From assembly GCF_002803095.1 (NCBI RefSeq), contig NZ_PGLR01000001.1, forward strand, positions 248,001 to 312,000: a stretch of 64,000 bases of DNA. The letters run 5' to 3'. The notes under the pieces were generated by a model. That model was given only the letters and a program-made list of their open reading frames with translations, did no database searches and was not told the DNA's origin. Shown here piece after piece: positions 27,101-34,555 of this stretch (position 1 is the stretch's first letter; every line of letters starts with the position of its first letter). Both the position numbers and the translations under genes were made by a program. The DNA comes from Pseudomonas sp. ZH-FAD. Its GTDB lineage: Bacteria > Pseudomonadota > Gammaproteobacteria > Pseudomonadales > Pseudomonadaceae.

Positions 27101-28086
27101 ACGGGATATTCGCCACTCAAGTCATGAAGGTATTCAGTAGGACGGTCGAACTGCAGTTCATGGGGGGCTGCGCGAGGGCGTTGAGGCTTGGCCAAGCTCA
27201 AGGGGAACAAACGATTGGTCAGGTTGTGACGGCTTGCTTCGGCATTCACCGCGGCCTGTGCTGCCGCTGGATTATTCAGAATAGCGCTAGCGATTATACC
27301 TCTTGCCAAGGCTCGGTTGTCCGGGCCGTTGGCTAGTCGCCTGAATTCCTGTGCGGAAACCTGTGTGTCGATACGTTGGCAACGCTGGGCGCGTAGCGAG
27401 GCGTCCTGTTCGAGGCGTTTGAGGCGTGGCGCAGGGAGTTGGATTTCCGCATAGGCCAGTTGCAAATCGTCGACCGCTCGATTTTTCCAGCGGGCCGGCA
27501 GCCATATCTCTGTCAACCCTTTGCCACTGGCAGAGCGGGCGCCTAGGCAAAAACCGTTCTGTTGACGGAAGGCGCGAACGTCTACGTCGTGATAGGTCGT
27601 CGTGCCATCTTCGGCCTGGCGGATTTCCAATTCGCGCCAGAGCTTGCCAAGGTAGAACACATAGAAGTAGCCAGGCCTACCAAGCACCGGCACCCCTTGA
27701 TCTCTATCATTCTCTGCGCCACGCATGGGGGTCATGGGTACGATGGGTACGACTTGGTTCCATTGCCGATCTTCCTGGCGCGGCGTGACCTTCGCGTCAT
27801 CCATTAGGGGAACGCGAATGGGGCCGCCGCTTTCCGTTTCGATCTCCAGCCACAGATTGCGTTTGGGCTGATTTTCCCAGTCCCACACATGCAGCACGCT
27901 GCTGAAGCTGTCGCTGGTCTGGATTTCGGGTTTGTCCTGCCGGGTTAGCCCGCTCAGTGGCGCGTTCTTTTCATCGCAGATTACTAGTTTCTGCGTGCTT
28001 GGGTGGTCCTTGCCCACTACCTGGACGATGAGCTTGCCGGCCTCGCAGGCGGCGCCTTTGCTCAGTGCGCATACGTTGTTGCTCAT
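24145..28086 (-). CDS. Large VasX-like T6SS effector (BTH_I2691-type), probable membrane-active toxin
   Basis: The 1313-residue protein begins like VasX-N-terminal-region effectors: CEAGKLIVQVVGKDH, then VPIVPMTPMRGAE. A segment RPGYFYVF at residues 137-144 fits the core of the T6SS MIX marker (hRxGhhYhh). A long, mostly helical middle follows. Residues about 985-1080 hold three to four hydrophobic segments (FLFAALSV, GYAVMALGGVSIFAATFMAG, GWATAIGLALVLAGAALVWWL), consistent with pore formation as in VasX. The C-terminal 200 residues look beta-rich. It overlaps the DUF4123 adaptor gene by 4 bases. DNA at about 25130-25470 is AT-richer than average. Confidence 0.85.
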   Translation of the reverse strand: MSNNVCALSKGAACEAGKLIVQVVGKDHPSTQKLVICDEKNAPLSGLTRQDKPEIQTSDSFSSVLHVWDWENQPKRNLWLEIETESGGPIRVPLMDDAKVTPRQEDRQWNQVVPIVPMTPMRGAENDRDQGVPVLGRPGYFYVFYLGKLWRELEIRQAEDGTTTYHDVDVRAFRQQNGFCLGARSASGKGLTEIWLPARWKNRAVDDLQLAYAEIQLPAPRLKRLEQDASLRAQRCQRIDTQVSAQEFRRLANGPDNRALARGIIASAILNNPAAAQAAVNAEASRHNLTNRLFPLSLAKPQRPRAAPHELQFDRPTEYLHDLSGEYPVTCHSRARAFLERYKTGQTPNPRSVPDMDALSLCMERELLPQRMAAQHESSAPSNDHSPEQQLAEAEKAWQALPASTDMLADARTRQIAAVMIEDDLYRLRQLTGRLDAAQQRVHLAAELATQQPHHASAMLVSNFIMPTHIDGQTNPLNRFAENLNSEGRRRVRHDLGAPLKGDIEQYHRKTRECLTTCLKSHQTQQTLGDLFCLEGFDYLGAFALTGQCMTTLAKRFNDPLNFTLRRPATGKAERLLMDLVRNKSNPLHAMLWPDVKPQACFAPYVAPTAPEQNLGDGRFRPQALAALERSTLPDLQKLELLEARLLVAGAERGDFKTLLGVEKTVAATMTVLGNFWAVMDDVLGAEANLAQARQNRDQQQAEVDRQNQRTSRIQRHTASRSRLAHLELYVDPSPYSPVMDMIRGSLPETLGDLHFERSGRVNEREYYIFHPDLLGGEITQQQATRMTGSLLDGQGNPIATTNIGTARQAGMALQKLDVYQMVLPKQHATAARMQAVSRRLTEQYRAQLRLVEQQAAYDQAKASPHLNQASEARRGIYRLLSTPVMPALLTMVEMWNVKAEYSSLEVMLRTRDEVRARFGLGSAAVDLVLALEILAERLAHDIRTHHQATFFTHGMDSVAKALDHKLWKIPGSQGRIFATHLTGRVLLNAGTAFLFAALSVSDAMHEFALGDEAGWGYAVMALGGVSIFAATFMAGPAAGAPLLALGPAGWATAIGLALVLAGAALVWWLDDTPLEEWLKLGPYGQADQGLMSRLVGSKRPAHLQDPQEAFYRLVSLLAGIHIRVETNPHHAEALQGHPGSDPEERAWFYSMRRANIRISIESNLPGLVGSLGRSQLRGGTWLRLLRFDTPTAGHPLMAEQSSIEVELPPGQNFNLGGSQSAGAQTPPSFVAQRQVPGGVELYMEQPTVARSAPYRYDWAVRAQLQVDDGQRQWVFPAPLPVDPLRYDSKNHAKPDYRNVGKAFWADEHNNKP

Positions 28087-28883
28087 ACGCTGCTTTCCTT
28101 GTCTGTCGTATTCATGATCAGGTGCCGAGCGAGTATCTCGAGGCGGTCCTGATCCGTTCCTGGCGGTAGTGCATCTGGCGGTGTTGCATCAGGGTTGTTG
28201 TGGCGCAGGTCGAGGTAGGTGCTCAGGGACTCGGCAGAAACGAAGCCACAGCGCATGCCCTCGTTCAGGTAGCTCCAGGCCGTTTCGAAGCGGATGTCGC
28301 TCTGGCGTTCCCACCACTGGTAAAGAAAGTGCTCGCCCTGTTGGCGTTGCAGGGCTTGTTCCTGTGTAGCGCTCAGATGCAGATCATGGGCGGTAGTTGC
28401 TGGGCGCCACGTCTGTGCTTGTTGGTTATCGATCTGCTGCCAGGCTTCGTGGCCGTCGGCGCGTTCGTGCCAGGTGCCGCCATACCAGCTCAGACGCTGT
28501 ATCGGGCCGAGCCATAGGGGGCGAGTTTCGGCATCGCAGGCTGGAAAGAAGTAACTGGCGGTGCGTGGCCTGGAGTAGCGCAGTACACCGCGGCGCTCCT
28601 GATCGAAGCGGATGAACAGGATATGTCGCAGGTGGGCCAGCAGGCCTTCGGTTGCTCCTGTGGTTTCCAGCAGTAGGCCGGGCCAGGAGAGGGGTTCGTT
28701 CTGCATGGCGGCAAGTAGCGAGGGATTGGCCTGTGCATCGATCAGCAGGGGGCTTTCTTCCTCGCAGGCGGCCAGTTCGGTGTCGTCGAACAGGCGTGTC
28801 GGGTCCGGGCTTTCGCCAAGTCGATACAGCTCGGGCAGCAAATGCTCCGTGCGTTCCAGCAGCAGCCAATGCCCCGTGCTCAT
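28083..28883 (-). CDS. DUF4123 T6SS effector adaptor/chaperone
   Basis: The 266-residue protein resembles the DUF4123 (Tap/TEC) family: it opens with HWLLLERTEHLLPELYRL and contains LAHLRHILFIRFDQERRGVLRY and the FFPACDAETRPLWLGPIQRLSW block. Such proteins hold an effector and load it onto its VgrG. The position between vgrG and the effector, with ATGA overlaps to both (28880-28883 and 28083-28086), fits that role. Confidence 0.87.
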   Translation of the reverse strand: MSTGHWLLLERTEHLLPELYRLGESPDPTRLFDDTELAACEEESPLLIDAQANPSLLAAMQNEPLSWPGLLLETTGATEGLLAHLRHILFIRFDQERRGVLRYSRPRTASYFFPACDAETRPLWLGPIQRLSWYGGTWHERADGHEAWQQIDNQQAQTWRPATTAHDLHLSATQEQALQRQQGEHFLYQWWERQSDIRFETAWSYLNEGMRCGFVSAESLSTYLDLRHNNPDATPPDALPPGTDQDRLEILARHLIMNTTDKESSV

Positions 28884-30997
28884 GCGCTGGCTCCGGCAGT
28901 CATGGCCTTACGGCAGGGACAGTCAGACAGCGGACATTGCATCGGGGTGCCACCCTTGGGCTTCTGGCAGAGTTCGACGATGGGCAGCTCTTCACGCAGG
29001 CGCTGTTTGAGCAGTCCTCCCGGCACATCCGCATCCGCCGGCTTCGCCGCGCCCGGCAACACTGGCGCCGCCCCCGAACCATTGCCCGGCGCACCGCCGG
29101 AGTTGATCTTGATCACCGGCCCCACCAGGGTGACGCCGCCGCCGTCGAGTTTGATGAAGCTGCCGCCGCCCTTGAGGGTGAGTTCGCTGCCGGCTTCGAG
29201 CACGACCTTGAGGCCGCTGGAAAGGTGGATTTCCTGGCCGGCCTGGATGAACTGGCCGTTGCCCAGCTTGATGTGCTGGCTGTCGCCGACGGTGAGGTGG
29301 TCGTTGGCCTTGATCTCGGTCTTGCGGTCGGCGTGGGTGGTGCGGTGTTCTTCGGCCTTGAAGTGGCTGTAAGCGTTGGCCTCGACCGTGTCGTGTCGCT
29401 CGTTGCCGACGCGGATCTTCTGGTCGTGCTCGATGTTCTCGTCCCAGTCGCGCTGGGCGTGGATGTAGATCTGTTCGGCGCCCTTGCGATCCTCGATGCG
29501 CAGTTCGTTGTAGCCGCCACCACCGGGACTGCTCAGGGTCTTGAACACGCTGCGGGTCTTGTTTGCCGGCAGGTCGTAGGGCACGACGTGTTCGGCGTGG
29601 TACAGGCAACCGGTGACCAGCGGCTGGTCGGGGTCGCCTTCGAGGAAGGTGACCAGCACTTCCATGCCGATGCGCGGGATGGTGATGGCGCCGTAGCGAT
29701 CGCCAGCCCAACTGGAGCTGACGCGCAGCCAGCAGCTGGTTTTATCGTCGGCCTGACCTTCGCGATCCCAGAAGAATTGCACCTTCACCCGGCCATATTG
29801 GTCGCAGTGGATTTCCTCGCCAGCCGGGCCTGTGACCACGGCGCTCTGGCTGCCGAGGATACGCGGCTTGGGGTGGGCCAACTGGGGGCGGAAGGGCACG
29901 TTCCAGGGCGTGGCGGTGAAGCGGTTGCGGTAGCCTTGGTGGAAGTCGGCGTCGCCAGGAGCGCCCTCACCCCCGGCCCCTCTCCCGGAGGGAGAGGGGA
30001 GATTAAGTACCGACTCTTCCAGCACCTGCGGCTGCTTGCCTTCGTGCAGCACTTCGGTCAGCAGCCAGAGCTGGTTCCATGCCTCGCGCGGGTGCTCGGT
30101 CAGGTCGAGGAAGTGGCCGCTGACCAGGGTCGGCGAGTCGCCGTCGCCCTGGGCCAGTTCGAAGTCGTGGCGGTGGCGCTCCAGGGCGCGCTTGGCCAGG
30201 TGCGTGCCGCGCTCGCGGTCGGTATAGCGGCCCGGGTAGTCGTAGTCTTCCAGCTTGGGTTGGGCATCGCCGTCGGCCTTGGCTTCCAGCTGCAGGCGCG
30301 GCTTCTCGAAGTCGTAGTCGCGGCGGGTGACCTGGCTGGTGCGGGTTTCCACGCGCACCCCGAAGTGTTTGATCACTGGGTCATCGGCCACCAGGCCGGT
30401 GTCCTGCTGGTAGGCCAGCGGTGCCAGACGCGGGAACACGGTCTGGTCGTCGCCGAAGGTCAGTACATGGCCTTCGCTACTGTGCTGGAAGTGGTAGTGG
30501 ATGCCTTCTTCCTCGCACAGGCGCTGGACGAAGTGCAGGTCGCTCTCGTCGTACTGCACGCAGTATTCGCGCTCGGGGTAGAGCGAGCCGAGTTGGAATT
30601 GGTAAGCGTCGGCCTGGATGCCGTGCTCTTCGAGCACCTGGCCGATGATCTTCTCCACCGTCAGGTGCTGGAAGATGCGCTGATTGGTGCGGTGTGCCAG
30701 GTAGGCCAATTGCGGCACCAGGGTCAGGCGGTAACGCGTCATGCGCTTGCCGGATTCGCCCTGGGCGATGCGGTGGATCAGGCCGTGGATGCCGGCGCCG
30801 TTCTGATCGAAGGCGAGGAAGGCGCGCTGATGCAGCAGGCTCTCCAGATCGAGGTCGGGGCGTTCGCTGATCAGTTCCACGTCGAAGGCGTAAGATTGGC
30901 TGATCGCCTCGCGCCCTTTGAACTCGAGCACCTGCAGGTCGTGTTCGACACCGTCGATGCTGAGGCTGAAATGGGTCTGGTTGGCCTGGGCGAACAT
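28880..30997 (-). CDS. vgrG: Type VI secretion tip protein VgrG
   Basis: The 705-residue spike protein has an N-terminal gp27-like part (FSLSIDGVEHDLQVLEFKGR, YCVQYDESDLHFVQRLCEEE), an OB-fold segment (GDRYGAITIPRIGMEVLVTF, EGDPDQPLVTGCLYH), then repetitive beta-helix sequence. A 60-residue C-terminal extension ends with Cys-rich PMQCPLSDCPCRKAMT and may bind cargo. I used the ATG at 30997 with GAGAGGAA upstream; the frame runs on to 31078. Residues about 333-345 are encoded by an intergenic-type palindromic repeat read in frame. No structural T6SS genes lie in the window, so this is an orphan VgrG island. Confidence 0.95.
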   Translation of the reverse strand: MFAQANQTHFSLSIDGVEHDLQVLEFKGREAISQSYAFDVELISERPDLDLESLLHQRAFLAFDQNGAGIHGLIHRIAQGESGKRMTRYRLTLVPQLAYLAHRTNQRIFQHLTVEKIIGQVLEEHGIQADAYQFQLGSLYPEREYCVQYDESDLHFVQRLCEEEGIHYHFQHSSEGHVLTFGDDQTVFPRLAPLAYQQDTGLVADDPVIKHFGVRVETRTSQVTRRDYDFEKPRLQLEAKADGDAQPKLEDYDYPGRYTDRERGTHLAKRALERHRHDFELAQGDGDSPTLVSGHFLDLTEHPREAWNQLWLLTEVLHEGKQPQVLEESVLNLPSPSGRGAGGEGAPGDADFHQGYRNRFTATPWNVPFRPQLAHPKPRILGSQSAVVTGPAGEEIHCDQYGRVKVQFFWDREGQADDKTSCWLRVSSSWAGDRYGAITIPRIGMEVLVTFLEGDPDQPLVTGCLYHAEHVVPYDLPANKTRSVFKTLSSPGGGGYNELRIEDRKGAEQIYIHAQRDWDENIEHDQKIRVGNERHDTVEANAYSHFKAEEHRTTHADRKTEIKANDHLTVGDSQHIKLGNGQFIQAGQEIHLSSGLKVVLEAGSELTLKGGGSFIKLDGGGVTLVGPVIKINSGGAPGNGSGAAPVLPGAAKPADADVPGGLLKQRLREELPIVELCQKPKGGTPMQCPLSDCPCRKAMTAGASA
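29964..30001. repeat. Palindromic repeat inside the vgrG coding sequence
   Basis: CCCTCACCCCCGGCCCCTCT followed by its complementary arm GGAGGGAGAGGGG has the form of a common Pseudomonas intergenic palindrome. It is read in frame as SPSGRGAGGEGA in the linker between the gp27-like part and the DFHQGYRNRF motif. A diverged relative lies in intergenic DNA at about 14848-14890. Confidence 0.75.
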
Positions 30998-31134
30998 TCG
31001 TTGTTCCTCTCGATCATTCCATGATGGGCGCGTGGCGCGCTCCAGGTTGTAACCGAATCGGCCGCCGCGCGCTGGCAACGGTCGAGGTTTTCGGCGATTG
31101 GCCAGCGCTTTGTGCGCAGCCTGCCGAAACGCAA

Positions 31135-31156
31135 CGGCCAGGACGATGCCTGGCCG
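31135..31156 (-). terminator. Hairpin after hcp, possible partial terminator
   Basis: An 8-bp perfect stem (31135-31142 with 31149-31156) with a 6-base loop lies 28 bases after the hcp stop in the 186-base gap before vgrG. There is no T-run, so read-through is expected; it may make hcp mRNA more abundant than vgrG mRNA. Confidence 0.4.
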
Positions 31157-31183
31157 CTACGGTGACGCGGACGCGATCCCGCC

Positions 31184-31702
31184 TTAGGCAGAGATCGGGG
31201 TACGCCAGTCGTCGGAGCCGGAAGTACCGGAGACTTCGTGGGTCCAGACGATCTTGCGGTAGGTGAAGTAGACGTCTTCCAGGTGGGTGAAGTGCGCCAT
31301 GTTCGGGTCCTGGCAGTTCGGCATGCGCGACTGTACGTCGACGATCACGGCGTCTTCCAGCTCGATGGTGAAGTAGTGCTCCTGGGTACCGGTGGAGGAG
31401 GTGCGGTACCACTCCAGGCGGCACTTGTTCAGACGCTCGCCGGAGGTCAGGGCGTTGAAGATCAGCGGCGAGGACTTGTCGAAGACCTTGGTGATCATCA
31501 GCGGCTTGTGCACGCGCTGGCCGGTCGGTTGGCCGGACTGCGGGTCGCGCGGGATGATGACCTGGTGGTTGTAGGCTTGCACCAGAATCTGGTCTTCATG
31601 ACCTTCCTGGAAAATGTTGCCGACCGAGTCCTCGGTGAAGGTGCCAGCGGTGATCAGACCTTGTTTGGTGCCTTCGAGGGACAGATACGCGGGTGTTGGC
31701 AT
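31184..31702 (-). CDS. hcp: Type VI secretion tube protein Hcp
   Basis: The 172-residue protein forms the hexameric rings of the T6SS tube. The sequence is typical of the Hcp1/HcpA group of Pseudomonas: MPTPAYLSLEGTKQGLITAG, then GHEDQILVQAYNHQVIIPRD and HKPLMITKVFDKSSPLIFNA. The ATG at 31702 has a strong AAGGAG; the frame extends to 31726 without family sequence. It heads the minus-strand island. The 283-base upstream region holds palindromes described at 31856 and a T/A-rich block at about 31775-31805. Confidence 0.95.
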   Translation of the reverse strand: MPTPAYLSLEGTKQGLITAGTFTEDSVGNIFQEGHEDQILVQAYNHQVIIPRDPQSGQPTGQRVHKPLMITKVFDKSSPLIFNALTSGERLNKCRLEWYRTSSTGTQEHYFTIELEDAVIVDVQSRMPNCQDPNMAHFTHLEDVYFTYRKIVWTHEVSGTSGSDDWRTPISA

Positions 31703-31855
31703 GAGTGCTCTCCTTGCCTGGGTCATGGATCGTGATCGATCCGGGAGCCAGACCTATAGCGAGCGGCATGCCATAAATATAAAATCTTTTATAAACATAT
31801 GTTTAGCGTGACCTGTTGGGTGTTATTGGTCACGATGAGCGTTTCGTCACGCTAT

Positions 31856-31877
31856 ATTGCGCAACAAGTTGCGCAAT
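31856..31877. promoter_or_regulatory. Perfect 10-bp inverted repeat upstream of hcp
   Basis: Arms ATTGCGCAAC (31856-31865) and GTTGCGCAAT (31868-31877) are perfect around two bases. A further TTGCGCA half lies at about 31891. Nearer hcp is a second inverted pair, CGTGACC at 31807 and GGTCACG at 31828. It looks like a protein-binding operator for hcp or for the end of zwf; no regulator can be named. I found no sigma-54 (-24/-12) match. Confidence 0.5.
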
Positions 31878-31985
31878 GCTGTGCAGGTTATTGCGCAGTC
31901 TGCTGAAAAGCCTGTATTCACTGGCCTTCGCCAGTTTCAGCGCAGAGTTATCCACAGCACGCTGCGCAAGAAGCTGCCAGGTTGG

Positions 31986-33464
31986 TCATTCGGCCCAATG
32001 CCGCCCGTGACGCTCCAGCAGGTGTTGCAGTTGCTCCGGCCCATCGCTGCCGGCCGGGTAGGGGCGCGGGCTCTGGTAGTGCTGGTGCCAGCCCTGCAGG
32101 ATGGGATCGACCCACTGCCAGGCCGCTTCCACTTCATCGCGACGCATGAATAGCGTCGAGTCACCATTGATCACGTCGAGCAGCAGACGTTCGTAGGCGT
32201 CCCAGCGGCGCTGCTGGTTGAAGGCATTGGCCAGGTTGAGGTCCAGCTCCACGGGTTTGAGGTGCATGCCCTTGCCGGGGTTCTTGGCCATCAGCTGCAG
32301 GCTGATGCGCTCTTCCGGCTGCAGGCGGATCAGCAACTGGTTGGCTTCGCCCTCATGGAACAGGCGGTGCGGCACCGGCTTGAACTGGATGAGGATTTCC
32401 GAGGTTTTCTTCGCCAGGCGCTTGCCGGTGCGCAGGTAGAAGGGCACGCCTGCCCAGCGCCAGTTGTCGATTTCCACCTGCACGGCGACGAAGGTTTCGG
32501 TGTCGCTGTCGTTGTCGACGTTCTTCTCGAAGTAGTAGGCGGGCACGTCGTGGCCACCGATTTTGCCGGCTGTGTACTGGCCGCGCACGGTCTTGTCCTG
32601 CACGTCGAGGCCGGAGATGGGTTTCAGCGCTTCGAGGATCTTCACCTTCTCGTTGCGCACCGCCTCGGCGTCGAAGCGCACCGGCGCTTCCATGGCCACC
32701 AGGCAGAGCAGCTGCAGCAGGTGGTTCTGAATCATGTCGCGCATGGCGCCGGCCTGGTCGTAGTAGCTGCCGCGGTTCTCCACGCCAAGGGTTTCGCAGA
32801 CGCTGATCTGTACGTGGTCGATATGCCCGGCGCGCCACACCGGTTCGAACAAGGCATTGGCGAAGCGCAGCGCCATGAGGTTCTGCACGGTTTCCTTGCC
32901 CAGATAATGGTCGATGCGAAACACCCGCGCCTCGTCGAACACGGCGCCGATGGCGGCGTTGATCGCGCGGGCCGATTCCAGCGAGTGGCCGATGGGTTTT
33001 TCCAGCACGATGCGCGCTGCAGGACCAGTCAGGCCGGCGTTGGCCAGGTGCGCTGCGATGGCTTCGAACAGACTCGGTGCGGTGGCCAGGTAGTAGACCC
33101 GCACGCGCTCGTCATCACGCCCCAGGCGTTTGGCCAGGCGGCCGAAATCGGCGCTTTGCGCAGCGTCCATGGCGAAGTAGTCGAGGCGCGCGGCAAAGCT
33201 GGCCCAGGTATCGTTGGCGAAATCGGCGCGCGCCACCTGAGCGCGGCAGTGACGCTCGGCCAGGGCCTGGTAGGCCTCGCGGGTGTGGCTGCTGCGGGCC
33301 AGGGCGAGGATGCGCACATCGGCGTGCAGGCGTCCTTCGCGGTGCAGGTGATAGAGCGCTGGCAGCAGTTTATGCAGGGCCAGATCGCCCGTACCACCGA
33401 AGACCAGCATGTCGCAGGGGATGCTCAAGGGACGACTCCGACTCGTTGTGGCAGGCCGTTGCAA
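31986..33464 (-). CDS. zwf: Glucose-6-phosphate 1-dehydrogenase
   Basis: This oxidises glucose-6-phosphate to 6-phosphogluconolactone with NAD(P)+, the entry to the Entner-Doudoroff and pentose phosphate routes. The 492-residue protein has the dinucleotide-binding GGTGDLALHKL near residue 23 and the active-site RIDHYLGKETVQNL near residue 180. The start is uncertain: TTG 33464 or TTG 33428 both precede the conserved start, and no ATG does. It is divergent from hexR with a HexR operator between them. In many pseudomonads pgl and eda follow zwf; here the T6SS island follows instead. Confidence 0.92.
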   Translation of the reverse strand: MQRPATTSRSRPLSIPCDMLVFGGTGDLALHKLLPALYHLHREGRLHADVRILALARSSHTREAYQALAERHCRAQVARADFANDTWASFAARLDYFAMDAAQSADFGRLAKRLGRDDERVRVYYLATAPSLFEAIAAHLANAGLTGPAARIVLEKPIGHSLESARAINAAIGAVFDEARVFRIDHYLGKETVQNLMALRFANALFEPVWRAGHIDHVQISVCETLGVENRGSYYDQAGAMRDMIQNHLLQLLCLVAMEAPVRFDAEAVRNEKVKILEALKPISGLDVQDKTVRGQYTAGKIGGHDVPAYYFEKNVDNDSDTETFVAVQVEIDNWRWAGVPFYLRTGKRLAKKTSEILIQFKPVPHRLFHEGEANQLLIRLQPEERISLQLMAKNPGKGMHLKPVELDLNLANAFNQQRRWDAYERLLLDVINGDSTLFMRRDEVEAAWQWVDPILQGWHQHYQSPRPYPAGSDGPEQLQHLLERHGRHWAE

Positions 33465-33573
33465 GCTACCTGCGTTTGCAGCAAAGAGGCAGTGAAAAGA
33501 TCGGCTGCGCCCCTTTGCCGGAAAGTTCGTTCAGCGAATTGGCAGCCGCTTGGCTGTGCGCGGGTGCGAGCTA

Positions 33574-33588
33574 TGTAGTATAACTACA
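33574..33588. promoter_or_regulatory. HexR operator between zwf and hexR
   Basis: TGTAGTATAACTACA is a 15-bp near-perfect palindrome matching the known HexR site (TGTARTNNNAYTACA). It lies 110 bases from the zwf start and 91 bases from hexR. HexR bound here would repress until 2-keto-3-deoxy-6-phosphogluconate is present. Confidence 0.85.
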
Positions 33589-33678
33589 AGGTCACTACAA
33601 CCGCCGGCCGCCGATCATAACCGAGCTATGACCCGCCGAGTGCCGCGGTAGACCCTTTTCTGCATAGAGCCTATCTCA

Positions 33679-34545
33679 GTGAATCTGTTGCAACACATCG
33701 CCCAGTCGCGTCACCTGCTGCGCAAGTCCGAGCTCAAGGTGGCCGATCACGTCTTGCTCGATCCTGCATCGGTGATGCACAGCTCCATGGCCGAGCTGGC
33801 GCATAGTGTTGGCATCAGCGAGCCGACCATCGTGCGTTTTTGCCGTGCCATCGGTTGCAGCGGCTTCCAGGATCTCAAGCTGAAGCTGGCGCAGAGCCTG
33901 GCTGCCGGGGCCAGCTTCGGTCAGTTCGCGATTCACGAGGACGACTCGGTCGCCGACTTCAGTCTGAAGATCTTCGACACCACCCTGCACACGCTGATGG
34001 AAGTGCGCGAGAAGCTCGACCCTGAGGCGCTGCAGCGCGCCATCGCCGCCTGCTCCAAGGCGCAGCGCGTGGAGTTCTATGGCTTCGGTGCGTCTGGTGC
34101 GGTGGCGGCCGATGCCCAGCACAAATTCTTCCGCCTGCTGCTCAACGCCGCCGCTTATTCCGACCCGCACATGCAGGCGATGAGTGCGGTGACCCTGCAG
34201 CCGGGCGACGTGGCGGTGTGCATTTCCCAGTCCGGCCGTTCCAAGGACTTGCTGATCACCGCCAACCTGGTGCGTGAGTCCGGCGCCAGCCTGATCACCC
34301 TGTGTCCGAGCCAGACGCCGCTGGCTGAGCTGTCGACCGTCAACCTGGCCATCGACGTGCAGGAAGATACCGAGATCTACACCCCGCTGACCTCGCGCAT
34401 CGCCCACCTGGTGGTGATCGACGTGCTGGCCATGGGCGTGGCCATGGCGCGCGGACCGAGCCTGGTCAACCACCTCAAGAGCGTCAAGCGCAGCCTGCGC
34501 AGCCTGCGCCTGTCGCCGAAGTCGTTGCGTAACACCGAGGACTGA
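33679..34545 (+). CDS. hexR: RpiR-family regulator HexR
   Basis: The 288-residue repressor has an N-terminal HTH_6 domain (MAELAHSVGISEPTIVRFCRAIG) and a C-terminal SIS sugar-phosphate-binding domain at about 120-260 (FYGFGASGAVAADAQHKFFR, ISQSGRSKDLL). It closely resembles HexR of P. putida. The start is a GTG at 33679. It controls zwf and other central sugar genes in response to KDPG. It ends 10 bases from the convergent IclR gene. Confidence 0.94.
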   Translation: MNLLQHIAQSRHLLRKSELKVADHVLLDPASVMHSSMAELAHSVGISEPTIVRFCRAIGCSGFQDLKLKLAQSLAAGASFGQFAIHEDDSVADFSLKIFDTTLHTLMEVREKLDPEALQRAIAACSKAQRVEFYGFGASGAVAADAQHKFFRLLLNAAAYSDPHMQAMSAVTLQPGDVAVCISQSGRSKDLLITANLVRESGASLITLCPSQTPLAELSTVNLAIDVQEDTEIYTPLTSRIAHLVVIDVLAMGVAMARGPSLVNHLKSVKRSLRSLRLSPKSLRNTED

Positions 34546-34555
34546 GCCACAGCCT

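Noticed and set aside
24145..28086. Rhs/YD-repeat toxin
   Set aside because: No YD repeats or RHS core; the N-terminus and hydrophobic C-terminal segments fit the VasX-like group instead.
28652..31024. A 790-residue plus-strand open frame opposite vgrG
   Set aside because: It is an antisense shadow of vgrG and the DUF4123 gene in high-GC DNA; the composition is low-complexity and no domain is recognisable.
31703..31985. Sigma-54 promoter upstream of hcp
   Set aside because: I looked for GG-N10-GC spacing on the minus strand and found no acceptable match.
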